Shown in pieces: positions 8,630 through 17,400 of a stretch of DNA of 64,000 bases. The stretch is from NCBI RefSeq assembly GCF_040096455.1, contig NZ_JBBMER010000003.1, positions 310,001-374,000 of the forward strand, in the 5' to 3' direction. A model generated the notes under the pieces. The model searched no databases. It was not told where the DNA came from and saw only the letters and a list, made by a program, of their open reading frames with translations. Within the stretch, counting starts at the first letter, position 1. Every line of letters begins with the position of its first letter. Source of the stretch: Lachnospira rogosae. GTDB taxonomy: Bacteria > Bacillota > Clostridia > Lachnospirales > Lachnospiraceae. The translations under genes were made by a program, and so were the position numbers.

Positions 8630-8730
8630 ACGGACGTTGTGGAGGACGTGTTGTATTACCGCTGGGCACGCTCTCGCTACTTGAAACCGTAGCGGTACTA
8701 AGCGGCTAAAGGACAGCCGCTTAGTTTTTT
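8630..8730 (+). repeat. GC-rich hairpin repeat, copy B (5' half), ending as a terminator
   Basis: Bases 8653-8724 match the minus strand of copy A nearly base for base (CCGCTGGGCACGCT, CGCTACTTGAAACCG, GCGGCTAAAGGACAGC). The right-hand outer arm of copy A is missing. The last part, CTAAGCGGCT (8698-8707), loop AAAGGAC and AGCCGCTTAG (8715-8724), is followed by six T at 8725-8730 and so forms a textbook intrinsic terminator. It stands 26 bases before hxlR, with no other plus-strand gene upstream since 7429, so it could attenuate hxlR. Confidence 0.75.
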
Positions 8731-8755
8731 GATAACTTAGGAAGGAGTTGGATTT

Positions 8756-9109
8756 ATGAAAGAGATGTGTAGTTTGTGTTGTCAGACGGGGGAGGGGATT
8801 GGTGATACGGATTTTGGGTATACTTTGTCGCTTATAAGTGGGAAGTATAAGCTTGTGATTATGTACTGGCTGGCTAATCATAAGGAGGTTATGAGGTATA
8901 GTGAGATTAAAAGATGTATGGGAAATATATCACATAAGACACTTAGTGCCACATTAAAGGAGATGGAGGCGGACAGGCTTATTGTAAGAAAAGAGTATCC
9001 TCAAATTCCACCAAAAGTAGAGTACAGCCTGTCAGAAAGAGGAAAGTCTTTAGTACCGGTTCTTGTTGCAATGTGCAAGTGGGGCGGAGAGCACAGAGAT
9101 GATAAATAA
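8756..9109 (+). CDS. HxlR-family transcriptional regulator
   Basis: The 117-residue protein has the HxlR winged helix: GYTLSLISGKYKLVIMYWL, then NISHKTLSATLKEMEADRLIVRK and the wing PPKVEYSLSERGKSL. Four cysteines (residues 5, 8, 9 and one near the C-terminus) are notable because several HxlR proteins sense electrophiles or redox state through cysteine. GGAAGGAG lies just upstream of the ATG. The gene is divergent from the cupin gene, its likely target, and its leader carries the terminator-like hairpin of copy B. Confidence 0.85.
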   Translation: MKEMCSLCCQTGEGIGDTDFGYTLSLISGKYKLVIMYWLANHKEVMRYSEIKRCMGNISHKTLSATLKEMEADRLIVRKEYPQIPPKVEYSLSERGKSLVPVLVAMCKWGGEHRDDK

Positions 9110-9114
9110 ATATA

Positions 9115-9143
9115 TTGACATTTTATTAACTATGTATTATTGT
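9115..9143 (+). promoter_or_regulatory. Promoter of the ytrA-like operon
   Basis: TTGACA at 9115-9120 and TATTGT at 9138-9143 are separated by 17 bases, just after the HxlR stop. The -10 lies inside the inverted repeat at 9134-9167. Confidence 0.5.
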
Positions 9144-9167
9144 ACTAATAAAGTAATACAATAATAC
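9134..9167. promoter_or_regulatory. Inverted-repeat operator for the GntR regulator
   Basis: GTATTATTGTA at 9134-9144 and TACAATAATAC at 9157-9167 are perfect 11-base inverted arms with a 12-base spacer. They overlap the -10 and the expected start of transcription, where YtrA-type GntR repressors bind to autoregulate their operons. Confidence 0.55.
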
Positions 9168-9247
9168 AATGTAAGGCACATATATTGTTTATGCATTACT
9201 ACCATATGGGAATTATCAATATTGATTATAAGCAGGAGGAATAAGTT

Positions 9248-9619
9248 ATGAGTTGGAACTTTAGTAACGATGTCCCTATATATCTGCAAATAATGGAGCA
9301 TTTTAAAGTTCAGATAGCCAGCGGAAAGCTTGAGGTCGGCGATAAGATTCAGCCGGTGAGGGAGCTGGCATTGGAGGCAGGAGTTAATCCTAACACAATG
9401 CAGAAGGCTTTATCAGAGCTTGAAAGAGAAGGTTATCTTGAATCACAGAGAACATCTGGAAGATTCGTTGCAGACAGAGGTAAACAGATAGACAGGTTAA
9501 AGCAGGATATGGCTCTGGAGCTTTGTGAGAGCTTTCATAATGGAATGAAAAAGATAGGTTTTACTCCAGAAGAAGCAATTGCAGAGTATAAGGAATATAT
9601 CAGCCGTATAAAGGAATAA
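9248..9619 (+). CDS. GntR-family regulator, YtrA subfamily
   Basis: The 123-residue protein is a GntR winged helix (IYLQIMEHFKVQIASGKLEVGDKIQPVRELALEAGVNPNTMQKAL) with a short helical tail instead of a ligand domain, the size typical of YtrA proteins. YtrA members repress adjacent ABC transporter genes and respond to cell-wall antibiotics. AGGAGG is 8 bases before the ATG. It is first in a three-gene operon with an ATPase and a permease. Confidence 0.88.
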   Translation: MSWNFSNDVPIYLQIMEHFKVQIASGKLEVGDKIQPVRELALEAGVNPNTMQKALSELEREGYLESQRTSGRFVADRGKQIDRLKQDMALELCESFHNGMKKIGFTPEEAIAEYKEYISRIKE

Positions 9620-9675
9620 AAGTTATAACAGGGAAATTATAACAGTGCTTTAATTTATCTTGGAATGGAGGATAT

Positions 9676-10377
9676 ATGAGCAATTTGGTGGAGATTAAAG
9701 AATTAGGCAAATGCTATGGCAAGAAAAAGGTTATGAATAATCTGTCACTTTCCCTGGAAAGTGGCAGGATTGTAGGAATATTAGGTCCTAACGGAAGTGG
9801 CAAGAGTACACTTATTAAGATGATGGCAGGCGTGCTTAAGCCAACTTCAGGACAGATTACAATTAATGGGTATCCGGTTGGTGTTAATACTAAGAAGATA
9901 GTGTCATATCTTCCAGAAAGAACATACCTTAATCCATCTATGAAGGTAAAGGAAGCAGTTGATTATTTTGCGGATTTCTATGAGGACTTTTCCAAGCAGA
10001 AAGCACTTGATATGCTTGAGAAGTTCGGAATTAATGAGCAGGATAAGATAAAGTCACTTTCTAAAGGAACAAGGGAAAAGGTGCAGATAGTGCTTGTTAT
10101 GAGCAGGGAAGCAAAGCTGTATCTTTTAGATGAGCCTATGGGAGGTGTAGACCCTGCGGCAAGAGAGTACATTTTACGGACAATAATAAGCAATTACAAT
10201 GAAGATGCGACAGTTGTTATAACAACACATCTTATAAGTGATATAGAAAATGTTCTTGACGAGGTTGTATTTATAAAGCAGGGCGAGGTGTATCTTAAGG
10301 AGTCAGTTGATGATATAAGAACCAAATACAATAAGAGTGTTGACGCATTATTCAGGGAGGTGTTCGTATGTTATTAA
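9676..10377 (+). CDS. ABC transporter ATP-binding protein (YtrB-like)
   Basis: The 233-residue nucleotide-binding domain has Walker A GPNGSGKST (about residues 36-44), a signature LSKGTREKVQIV, Walker B LYLLDEPMGGVDP and the switch histidine in VITTHLI. The LSKG rather than LSGG signature is common in YtrB/CcmA-type exporter ATPases. The end overlaps the permease start by 10 bases. With the adjacent permease it forms an ABC-2-like exporter regulated by the GntR protein; the substrate is unknown. Confidence 0.88.
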   Translation: MSNLVEIKELGKCYGKKKVMNNLSLSLESGRIVGILGPNGSGKSTLIKMMAGVLKPTSGQITINGYPVGVNTKKIVSYLPERTYLNPSMKVKEAVDYFADFYEDFSKQKALDMLEKFGINEQDKIKSLSKGTREKVQIVLVMSREAKLYLLDEPMGGVDPAAREYILRTIISNYNEDATVVITTHLISDIENVLDEVVFIKQGEVYLKESVDDIRTKYNKSVDALFREVFVCY

Positions 10378-11198
10378 CAGCAGGCAGATTAATAAAATAT
10401 GATTTGAAAGAATTATTTAAAAAACACATTGCATTATATATAGTTACATTACTTGCGGCATTTGGGTGCTGGGCATTACACATATTATCAGAATATGTTC
10501 CGGATAATGGCATTACACCAGTGGCATATCCGGTTATGATAGCAGTTTATGTAATTGTATGCGTAGTTTTATTTATTGTAAGCATAGTATTTGTGATATT
10601 ATATTTTAGAAGAAGTATGTTAAAAGATGAGGGTTATCTTACCCACACACTTCCAGTTCCTGTATGGCTTATATATGTATGCAAGCTTATATCAGGATAT
10701 ATTATATATCTTGTTAATTTTGTAGTGATTATTGTTTCTGTATGTATATCAATTGCAAGGGTGGACTGGATATGGAGAGTGCCAGAGAGTATTAATGAGC
10801 AGTTAAATGTGTTAGGATATAAAGGCAGTTTCTGCACATTAATAATTATATTGATTATATTGTCAGGGATATATATGTATGCAATGTTCTTTTTCTGTAT
10901 GTGTATGGGATATACAGCCAATGGCAACAGGGATGCATTCTCATTTGTAACATATATTGCAGTGTATATTGTTGGACAGATATTGAATGTTATTGTGCTT
11001 TTACTTACGCCAATAAAGGGGAATGGTAATATGTTTGAAGAGATGATTAAGGAATCTGTAACGGGAAGTGATGTGGCATTTACGTTTGAAGAATTCGGAC
11101 ATATTATGACAGGTTCGGTTGTGGTGTCAGTAGTTATGTTTATTGCGTTTGTGGTTGCCTCAATATATATACTCGATAAGAAATTAAATCTTGAATAA
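10368..11198 (+). CDS. ABC-2 type permease of the Ytr-like exporter
   Basis: The 276-residue protein has six predicted membrane helices, including two near residues 20-45 and 60-85 and a last one at about 245-270. AGGGAGGTG precedes ATG 10368, inside the end of the ATPase gene. It resembles the membrane half of small Firmicutes ABC exporters linked to YtrA regulators. No substrate motif is visible. Confidence 0.75.
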   Translation: MLLTAGRLIKYDLKELFKKHIALYIVTLLAAFGCWALHILSEYVPDNGITPVAYPVMIAVYVIVCVVLFIVSIVFVILYFRRSMLKDEGYLTHTLPVPVWLIYVCKLISGYIIYLVNFVVIIVSVCISIARVDWIWRVPESINEQLNVLGYKGSFCTLIIILIILSGIYMYAMFFFCMCMGYTANGNRDAFSFVTYIAVYIVGQILNVIVLLLTPIKGNGNMFEEMIKESVTGSDVAFTFEEFGHIMTGSVVVSVVMFIAFVVASIYILDKKLNLE

Positions 11199-11275
11199 TA
11201 ATTTTAAAGCTTAATTTCTGGTAACTATTATTTAAGAAGTCTTTTTTACAAGAGAATTACTTAAGGAGCAGTATT

Positions 11276-12616
11276 ATGGCAAGAAGTACGGATTTGACAA
11301 AAGGAAATATAACGAGAGGCTTATGGGGATTTGCACTTCCTCTTATGTTAGGAAATGTATTACAGCAGCTTTACAATCTTGTAGATACGTGGGTTGTTGG
11401 ACGATATGTAGGTGATAATGCACTGGCGGCAGTAGGTTCGTCATATACGCTTATGACATTTCTTACATCAGTAATTATAGGCTTGTGTCTTGGCAGCAGT
11501 TCATTTGTGTCTATGGCATATGGCAGAAAAGATGTTAAGGCTATCCGTAATGGAATATTCTTATCATCATCTATGATAGGTGCAATTGCTGTTGTGATTA
11601 TGGCATTGTTCTATATATTAGTTGATAAGATTATATTACTTTTGCAGGTTCCGTATGAAATTGCCGGAGATATGAAAGAGTATCTTATATATGTGTTTAT
11701 AGGTTTTATTGCAATATACATATATAATTATGTGTCTAATATATTAAGGGGAATTGGCAACTCGGTAGTTCCCCTTGTATTTCTATCAGTGTCTGTTGTG
11801 CTTAATATATTTTTAGATATATTGTTTGTGGCAGGTTTTAATATGGGAATTAAGGGTGCGGCAGCAGCAACAGTGATAGCACAGTATATATCTGGAATAG
11901 GAATATTTATATATATGATTGCGGCTTATCCTGAATACAGGATACATAAAGATGATATGCAGTTTAATAAAGAGAATATAACGAATATATTTTCTTTATC
12001 AGGCTTTACCTGTCTTCAGCAGTCAGTTATGAATTTTGGAATATTATGCGTACAGGGAATAGTAAACAGTTTTGGTACAGTGATTATGGCAGCATTTGCA
12101 GTGGCTGTAAAGATAGATACCATAGCATATATGCCGGTACAGGATTTTGGAAATGCGTTTTCAGTATTTGTTGCACAGAATTACGGGGCAGGGCAGAGAC
12201 AGCGTATTAAGAAAGGGATAAAGCAGTCAGTAGTAAGCGTTATTATATTCTGCGTGTGCATAAGTGCGGTTGTATGTGGATTTGCAGGCACATTTATGGG
12301 CATATTTGTTGATAATTCCAGCGTGGACGTAATTAATGCGGGAGCTGTGTATCTTAGAATAGAGGGAACATTTTATATAGGAATTGGAATATTATTTATG
12401 CTGTATGGCTATTACAGGGCAATCAATAAGCCGATGATGTCAGTTGTGCTTACAGTGATATCACTTGGAACAAGAGTTGTGCTTGCATACACTTTATCTG
12501 GAATATCAGCAATCGGGGTTATTGGAATTTGGGTGGCTATTCCTATCGGCTGGTTCTTAGCAGATGCGGCAGGGATTATTTATTACATTTTTAAAGCAGG
12601 TAAAAGCCACATATAA
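11276..12616 (+). CDS. MATE family efflux transporter
   Basis: The 446-residue protein has the 12-helix, two-lobe layout of MATE exporters. It begins LTKGNITRGLWGFALPLMLGN and has QQLYNLVDTWVVGRYVG in helix 1-2, a hallmark of the DinF/NorM-like group common in Clostridia. These proteins export cationic drugs or metabolites with Na+ or H+. AAGGAG precedes the ATG. It is followed after 47 bases by the BceR-like regulator gene, so it may share transcripts with that module. Confidence 0.88.
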   Translation: MARSTDLTKGNITRGLWGFALPLMLGNVLQQLYNLVDTWVVGRYVGDNALAAVGSSYTLMTFLTSVIIGLCLGSSSFVSMAYGRKDVKAIRNGIFLSSSMIGAIAVVIMALFYILVDKIILLLQVPYEIAGDMKEYLIYVFIGFIAIYIYNYVSNILRGIGNSVVPLVFLSVSVVLNIFLDILFVAGFNMGIKGAAAATVIAQYISGIGIFIYMIAAYPEYRIHKDDMQFNKENITNIFSLSGFTCLQQSVMNFGILCVQGIVNSFGTVIMAAFAVAVKIDTIAYMPVQDFGNAFSVFVAQNYGAGQRQRIKKGIKQSVVSVIIFCVCISAVVCGFAGTFMGIFVDNSSVDVINAGAVYLRIEGTFYIGIGILFMLYGYYRAINKPMMSVVLTVISLGTRVVLAYTLSGISAIGVIGIWVAIPIGWFLADAAGIIYYIFKAGKSHI

Positions 12617-12663
12617 GTGTGACATAAGCGTGGCAGAAATGTGAGCGGAAATGGAGAAGAATA

Positions 12664-13353
12664 ATGAGCAGGATATTAGTTGTTGAGGATGATGAGGTAT
12701 TACGAAATGAGCTTATTGAACTTTTGCGTAATGAAGGATATGAGGCAGAATATATAAGTACATTTTCAGATACGGCAGGACAGATTATAAAATCAAAGCC
12801 AGATCTTGTGCTTCTGGATATTAACATTCCAGAGCTTAATGGAGAGCTTGTATTAAGAAAGTTAAGAAAAGAGGCGGATATACCGGTAATTATGGTGACG
12901 AGCAGAACATCAGAGAGTGATGAGGTGCTGTCAATGAGCTATGGGGCAGATGATTATATAACCAAGCCATATAACCCGACAATACTTATGCTTAGAATAT
13001 CTGCTGTAATAAAGAGGACAAGAAAGCAGGACAGCAGTGAGGCAGATACAGGTGAGAAGGGAATATACCAGTATAGGCAAGCAGCTGTTAATACTGCGAA
13101 AGGAACATTAAGCCGTGGGGAGAAAGAGCTCGTGCTTACCAAGAATGAGATGATAATATTCTTAAGTCTGCTTAACAATATAGGAAAGATTGTATCAAGA
13201 GATGAACTTATGACGGCACTGTGGGATAACGAGGAATATATTAATGATAATGCACTCACTGTTAATATAAGCAGGTTAAGAGCGAAGCTTTCGGATTTCG
13301 GATACGAAGATGCGATAGAAACAAGAAAGAAACAGGGGTATTGTCTTGTATGA
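12664..13353 (+). CDS. OmpR-family response regulator (BceR-like)
   Basis: The 229-residue protein has a receiver domain with the acidic pair in VVEDDEVL, the phosphorylated aspartate in LVLLDINIPELNG and the lysine in DDYITKPYNP. A winged-helix DNA-binding domain follows (NEEYINDNALTVNISRLRAKL). Its ATG has GGAGAAG upstream. The stop overlaps the kinase start (ATGA). Position before a BceS-type kinase and BceAB-type transporter, plus a TTACA-N4-TGTAA box upstream of the transporter, identifies it as the regulator of a peptide-antibiotic detoxification module. Confidence 0.9.
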   Translation: MSRILVVEDDEVLRNELIELLRNEGYEAEYISTFSDTAGQIIKSKPDLVLLDINIPELNGELVLRKLRKEADIPVIMVTSRTSESDEVLSMSYGADDYITKPYNPTILMLRISAVIKRTRKQDSSEADTGEKGIYQYRQAAVNTAKGTLSRGEKELVLTKNEMIIFLSLLNNIGKIVSRDELMTALWDNEEYINDNALTVNISRLRAKLSDFGYEDAIETRKKQGYCLV

Positions 13354-14417
13354 AATTAAAAGAATATATAAAAGATGAGTTGTTTAAAATTATACTTATT
13401 ATTGTATATATAATACTTATATGTGGGCTTCTGTGTGCATTTAACTTCGGAGTACAGATGGCGGCACTTATGGCTGTACTTGCAGCCATATTTTTTATTA
13501 TAATGTTCATATGGGATTTTTGCAGAAAACGGAATTTCTATAACAGTCTTATTGATAATACACAGAGGATTGATAAGAAATATCTTGTTATTGAAACACT
13601 GGATGAGCCGGAATTCTATGAGGGAAACCTTGTGTATACAGCGATGTATGACATTAATAAATCTATGATTGAGCATATTAACCAGTACGAGAGGGGACAG
13701 CAGGATTTTAAAGATTTCATAGAAATGTGGGTTCACGAGATAAAGCTTCCAATAGCAAGCCTTACGCTTATGTGCCACAATGACAAAGAGCATATAGATA
13801 AGAAATTTATTACACAGCTTAACAGGCTTGATGATTATGCAGACAAGGTACTTTATTATGTGAGGTCAGAAAATGCAGAGAAAGACTACTCATTTGGAAA
13901 AGTTAATCTCAAAACAATTATTAACAAGACGGCAGTTAAGAATAAAGACATAATATTAAGCAACAACATAAGTCTTAATGTCCACGACATAGATACTTAT
14001 GTTAATACTGATGCCAAATGGCTTGAATTCATAGTCAACCAGATTATAAGCAACAGTATTAAATACAAAAAGACATCAGGAGAGGCTTATATCGAAGTAT
14101 ATTCAGAGCAAAGACAGGACAGTGGCACAGACAAAGTAGGGTATGCTGTGCTTCATATAAAGGATAACGGAATTGGAATACCAGCTAAAGATATAGATAA
14201 GGTATTCATTAAATCTTATACAGGTTCTAACGGAAGAAATAACGCCAAATCAACAGGAATGGGCTTGTATATTGCTAAAAATATGTGTGGCAAGCTTGGA
14301 CATAATATAGAGATAAAGTCAATTGAGGGAGAATATACAGAGGTTGAAATAACATTTTACGGGGACAGCTATTACAACCCGGTTAATATTGAAAAGTCCG
14401 ATATTATAAAGAATTAA
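13350..14417 (+). CDS. Intramembrane-sensing histidine kinase (BceS-like)
   Basis: The 355-residue kinase has two closely spaced N-terminal membrane helices (about residues 12-32 and 36-55) with almost no extracellular loop, as in BceS kinases that sense through their ABC transporter. The phosphorylated histidine is in EMWVHEIKLPIASL. The ATPase domain shows the N box (NQIISNSIKY), G1 (IKDNGIGIP) and G2 (STGMGLYIA). ATG 13350 overlaps the regulator's stop, which decides the start over a TTG 9 bases earlier. Confidence 0.9.
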   Translation: MKLKEYIKDELFKIILIIVYIILICGLLCAFNFGVQMAALMAVLAAIFFIIMFIWDFCRKRNFYNSLIDNTQRIDKKYLVIETLDEPEFYEGNLVYTAMYDINKSMIEHINQYERGQQDFKDFIEMWVHEIKLPIASLTLMCHNDKEHIDKKFITQLNRLDDYADKVLYYVRSENAEKDYSFGKVNLKTIINKTAVKNKDIILSNNISLNVHDIDTYVNTDAKWLEFIVNQIISNSIKYKKTSGEAYIEVYSEQRQDSGTDKVGYAVLHIKDNGIGIPAKDIDKVFIKSYTGSNGRNNAKSTGMGLYIAKNMCGKLGHNIEIKSIEGEYTEVEITFYGDSYYNPVNIEKSDIIKN

Positions 14418-14451
14418 TATTACAGAAAGTTAATATTATACAAAGCCAATA

Positions 14452-14465
14452 TTACAAAAATGTAA
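14452..14465. promoter_or_regulatory. BceR-type operator upstream of bceAB
   Basis: TTACA-AAAA-TGTAA at 14452-14465 matches the TNACA-N4-TGTAA consensus known for BceR-like regulators. It lies between the kinase and the transporter genes, 119 bases before the ATPase ATG. A possible -10 (TAATAT, 14473-14478) follows. Confidence 0.65.
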
Positions 14466-14583
14466 CATTGCGTAATATTAGAATTACGACAGATAACAAA
14501 ATCCTTATTACAATGTAGAGGAAGTCAAGTGATTGGCAGATATGAGCCTTAGAGGTTTCGTATACAGAAATGGAGGATTTTAT

Positions 14584-15354
14584 ATGAGTGAGAATATTTT
14601 GAAAATTCAAAATGTAGAGAAATATTATGGCAGCAGGAATAACCTGACTAAAGCGATAGATGATATATCGTTTGATGTAAACAAGGGTGAATTCGTTGCT
14701 ATTATGGGTGCTTCGGGAAGCGGTAAGACAACACTTCTTAACTGCATATCTACAATTGATAAGGTTACAAGTGGCAATATATATGTAGACGGCAATAATA
14801 TCACACAGCTTAAAGGAAGTGCTCTTAACAGATTCAGAAGAGATAAGCTGGGATTTATATTTCAGGATTTTAATCTTCTGGACACACTTACAGCATATGA
14901 GAATATTGCACTTGCATTGTCAATCAGAAATGATTCTCCTGAGGTAATTGACAGGGCAGTAAAAAATGTAGCAGAACAGCTTGATATAACAGAGATATTA
15001 AATAAATATCCCTACCAGATGTCAGGTGGACAGAAACAGAGAGTTGCTTCTGCAAGGGCAATTATAACAAGTCCAAGTCTGGTGCTTGCCGATGAGCCGA
15101 CAGGAGCTCTTGACTCAAGAGCTGCTAAGCTTCTTCTTGAAAGGTTTAATATGCTTAACAGGGAATTGCAGGCGACAATACTTATGGTAACACACGACTC
15201 ATTTACTGCAAGTTATGCAAGCAGAATTATATTTATCAAGGATGGTAAGATATTCCACGAGCTTAACCGTGGCGCTGATGACAGGAAGACCTTATTTAAC
15301 AAGATAATAGATGTTGTTTCATTATTGGGAGGTGACGCGGGCGATGCTCTTTAA
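14584..15354 (+). CDS. BceA-like ABC transporter ATPase
   Basis: The 256-residue ATPase is of the MacB/BceA type: Walker A GASGSGKTT, Q-loop FIFQDFNLLD, signature MSGGQKQRVASARAI, Walker B LVLADEPTGALDS and switch THDSF. The start is ATG 14584, with TGGAGGA 7 bases upstream; TTG further upstream has no ribosome site. It overlaps bceB by 11 bases. With BceB it protects against cell-wall-active peptides and also acts as the sensor for the neighbouring kinase (family knowledge). Confidence 0.92.
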   Translation: MSENILKIQNVEKYYGSRNNLTKAIDDISFDVNKGEFVAIMGASGSGKTTLLNCISTIDKVTSGNIYVDGNNITQLKGSALNRFRRDKLGFIFQDFNLLDTLTAYENIALALSIRNDSPEVIDRAVKNVAEQLDITEILNKYPYQMSGGQKQRVASARAIITSPSLVLADEPTGALDSRAAKLLLERFNMLNRELQATILMVTHDSFTASYASRIIFIKDGKIFHELNRGADDRKTLFNKIIDVVSLLGGDAGDAL

Positions 15355-17380
15355 ACTATCATTTTCTAATATGAAAAAAAGCCTGAAGGATTATGCAGTA
15401 TATTTCTTCACGTTAATACTCGGTGTTGCGATATTTTATCTTTTTAATGCAATCGAAACACAGACAACTATGCTTAAAATATCAGAAGACACAAGAGAGA
15501 TAGTAAAGCTTATTAATACAACACTTTCGGGAGTAAGTGTATTTGTTGCATTTATACTTGGATTTCTTGTTATATATGCAAGTAATTTCCTTATGAAGAA
15601 GAGAAAAAAGGAATTTGCATTATACATTCTTCTTGGAATGGGAAAAAGGAAAATATCACTTATACTGTTTCTTGAAACACTGATTATAGGTGTTATATCG
15701 TTAGGAATAGGACTTATGGCAGGAATAGGACTTTCACAGGTTACAAGTATATTTGTTGCCAATATGTTTGGGGTTAACATTGAGAAATACAGATTTGTAT
15801 TTTCTCATCAGGCATTTGTAAAGACATTGATATATTTTGCAATTATATATGTTATCGTAATACTCTTTAATATGTTCTGCGTTAACAAATATAAGCTTAT
15901 AGACCTTCTTACAGGAAGCAGAAAGGCAGAAAAAGCAACTAACAAAAATCCATATATATGTGCAGTTGTATGGATAATATCAGTTGTACTGCTTGCATTT
16001 GCCTACTATAAGGTATCAGATAGCAGGAATCTTGAGTTAGTTACTGACCTTGCCAAATATATAGTAATGGGCTGTGCAGGCACATTTTTATTCTTCTGGT
16101 CATTATCAGGAATTATGTTCTCAGCAGTACATTCTATGAAAAAGGTGTACTATAAGGGGCTTAACAGCTTTGTGTTCCGTCAGATGAGCAGCCGTATGAA
16201 CAGCAACGTGTTCGCAATGACAGTTATATGCCTTATGATGTTTATAACAATATGCGTATTATCAAGCGGACTTACAGTGCGTAATTCACTTGTACACAAT
16301 ATTGATATGTTATCACCAGCAGATGTGCAGATAGAGAAGAAACTTTATTCAGATGATGAGGCAGAATTGATTAAAGATTATTATAAGAGAAAAGATATTG
16401 ACCTTGAAGATATTCTTAAAGATATAGTAGATGTGTATGTATACAATACAAGTGAACTTACAATTAATGATACTTTAGGAAATACAGAAGCAGCGAAGGC
16501 TGATAATCCGGATATCGCAGATAATATTGATTCATCATATTTTGATGCATATTATTCTGAAGATATTATGAAACTTAGTGATTATAACAAGGTGGCAGCT
16601 CTGTATGGTAATGAACAATACAGTCTTAGTTCTGATGAATATATAATTGTTGCAGACTTTAAGTCGATGGCAGAAGTGCGAAACAAAGCCTTAGATAAGG
16701 GAGTAAAGATTGCTTTAAATGGGAAATTGTTAAAGCCAAAATATAATCGTTGTTCGGATGGTTTTGTCCAGATGTCATCTAACCATATAAATATAGGAAT
16801 TGTGGTTGTGCCAGACGAAGTACTTGAAACAATGCTTCCAACAGGTGAATATTATATTGGTAATTATAATATACCAGAGGGTGATGAACGTGAGGCAGTT
16901 GATAAAAAGATTGTAAAGATAGCGAATGGTGCTGGTAAAGAAGGTATTATAATGGATATTAATACGCTTATTTCAGTAAAAGAGAATTCAATGGGACTTG
17001 GTGCTATGATAGCATTTATAGCATTGTACATTGGACTTATATTCCTTATATCAGGAGCGGCAATACTTGCATTAAAAGAACTGTCAGAAAGTGCCGACAA
17101 TCTTGGCAGATATAAGATACTTAAAAATCTTGGAACAGACAATAGCAAAATCAATCACGCAGTATTAAAGCAGACAGCGATATTCTTTGGAATACCAATG
17201 TCTCTTGCAATAATACACTCAATATTCGGAATGAGGGTAAGCTATATGGTGATGGAACTGCTTGGTACGGAATATATGGTACAGTCAATAATAATGACCG
17301 GAGTGTTTATACTTTTGATATATGGAGGGTATTTTGTTATAACTTATAATAGTTGTAAGAATATGATAAAGAATATTTGA
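15344..17380 (+). CDS. BceB-like ABC permease with large extracellular domain
   Basis: The 678-residue permease has the BceB layout: a first helix at about 17-38, three FtsX-like helices, a further pair near 210-250, and a large extracellular domain (about 315-545) before the last three helices (about 550-675). The start is ATG 15344, with GGAGGTGA 8 bases upstream, inside the end of bceA. The extracellular domain senses the peptide antibiotic in studied members. The target peptide here cannot be predicted. Confidence 0.9.
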   Translation: MLFKLSFSNMKKSLKDYAVYFFTLILGVAIFYLFNAIETQTTMLKISEDTREIVKLINTTLSGVSVFVAFILGFLVIYASNFLMKKRKKEFALYILLGMGKRKISLILFLETLIIGVISLGIGLMAGIGLSQVTSIFVANMFGVNIEKYRFVFSHQAFVKTLIYFAIIYVIVILFNMFCVNKYKLIDLLTGSRKAEKATNKNPYICAVVWIISVVLLAFAYYKVSDSRNLELVTDLAKYIVMGCAGTFLFFWSLSGIMFSAVHSMKKVYYKGLNSFVFRQMSSRMNSNVFAMTVICLMMFITICVLSSGLTVRNSLVHNIDMLSPADVQIEKKLYSDDEAELIKDYYKRKDIDLEDILKDIVDVYVYNTSELTINDTLGNTEAAKADNPDIADNIDSSYFDAYYSEDIMKLSDYNKVAALYGNEQYSLSSDEYIIVADFKSMAEVRNKALDKGVKIALNGKLLKPKYNRCSDGFVQMSSNHINIGIVVVPDEVLETMLPTGEYYIGNYNIPEGDEREAVDKKIVKIANGAGKEGIIMDINTLISVKENSMGLGAMIAFIALYIGLIFLISGAAILALKELSESADNLGRYKILKNLGTDNSKINHAVLKQTAIFFGIPMSLAIIHSIFGMRVSYMVMELLGTEYMVQSIIMTGVFILLIYGGYFVITYNSCKNMIKNI

Positions 17381-17400
17381 TTGGGCAATTGGGAGAGAGG

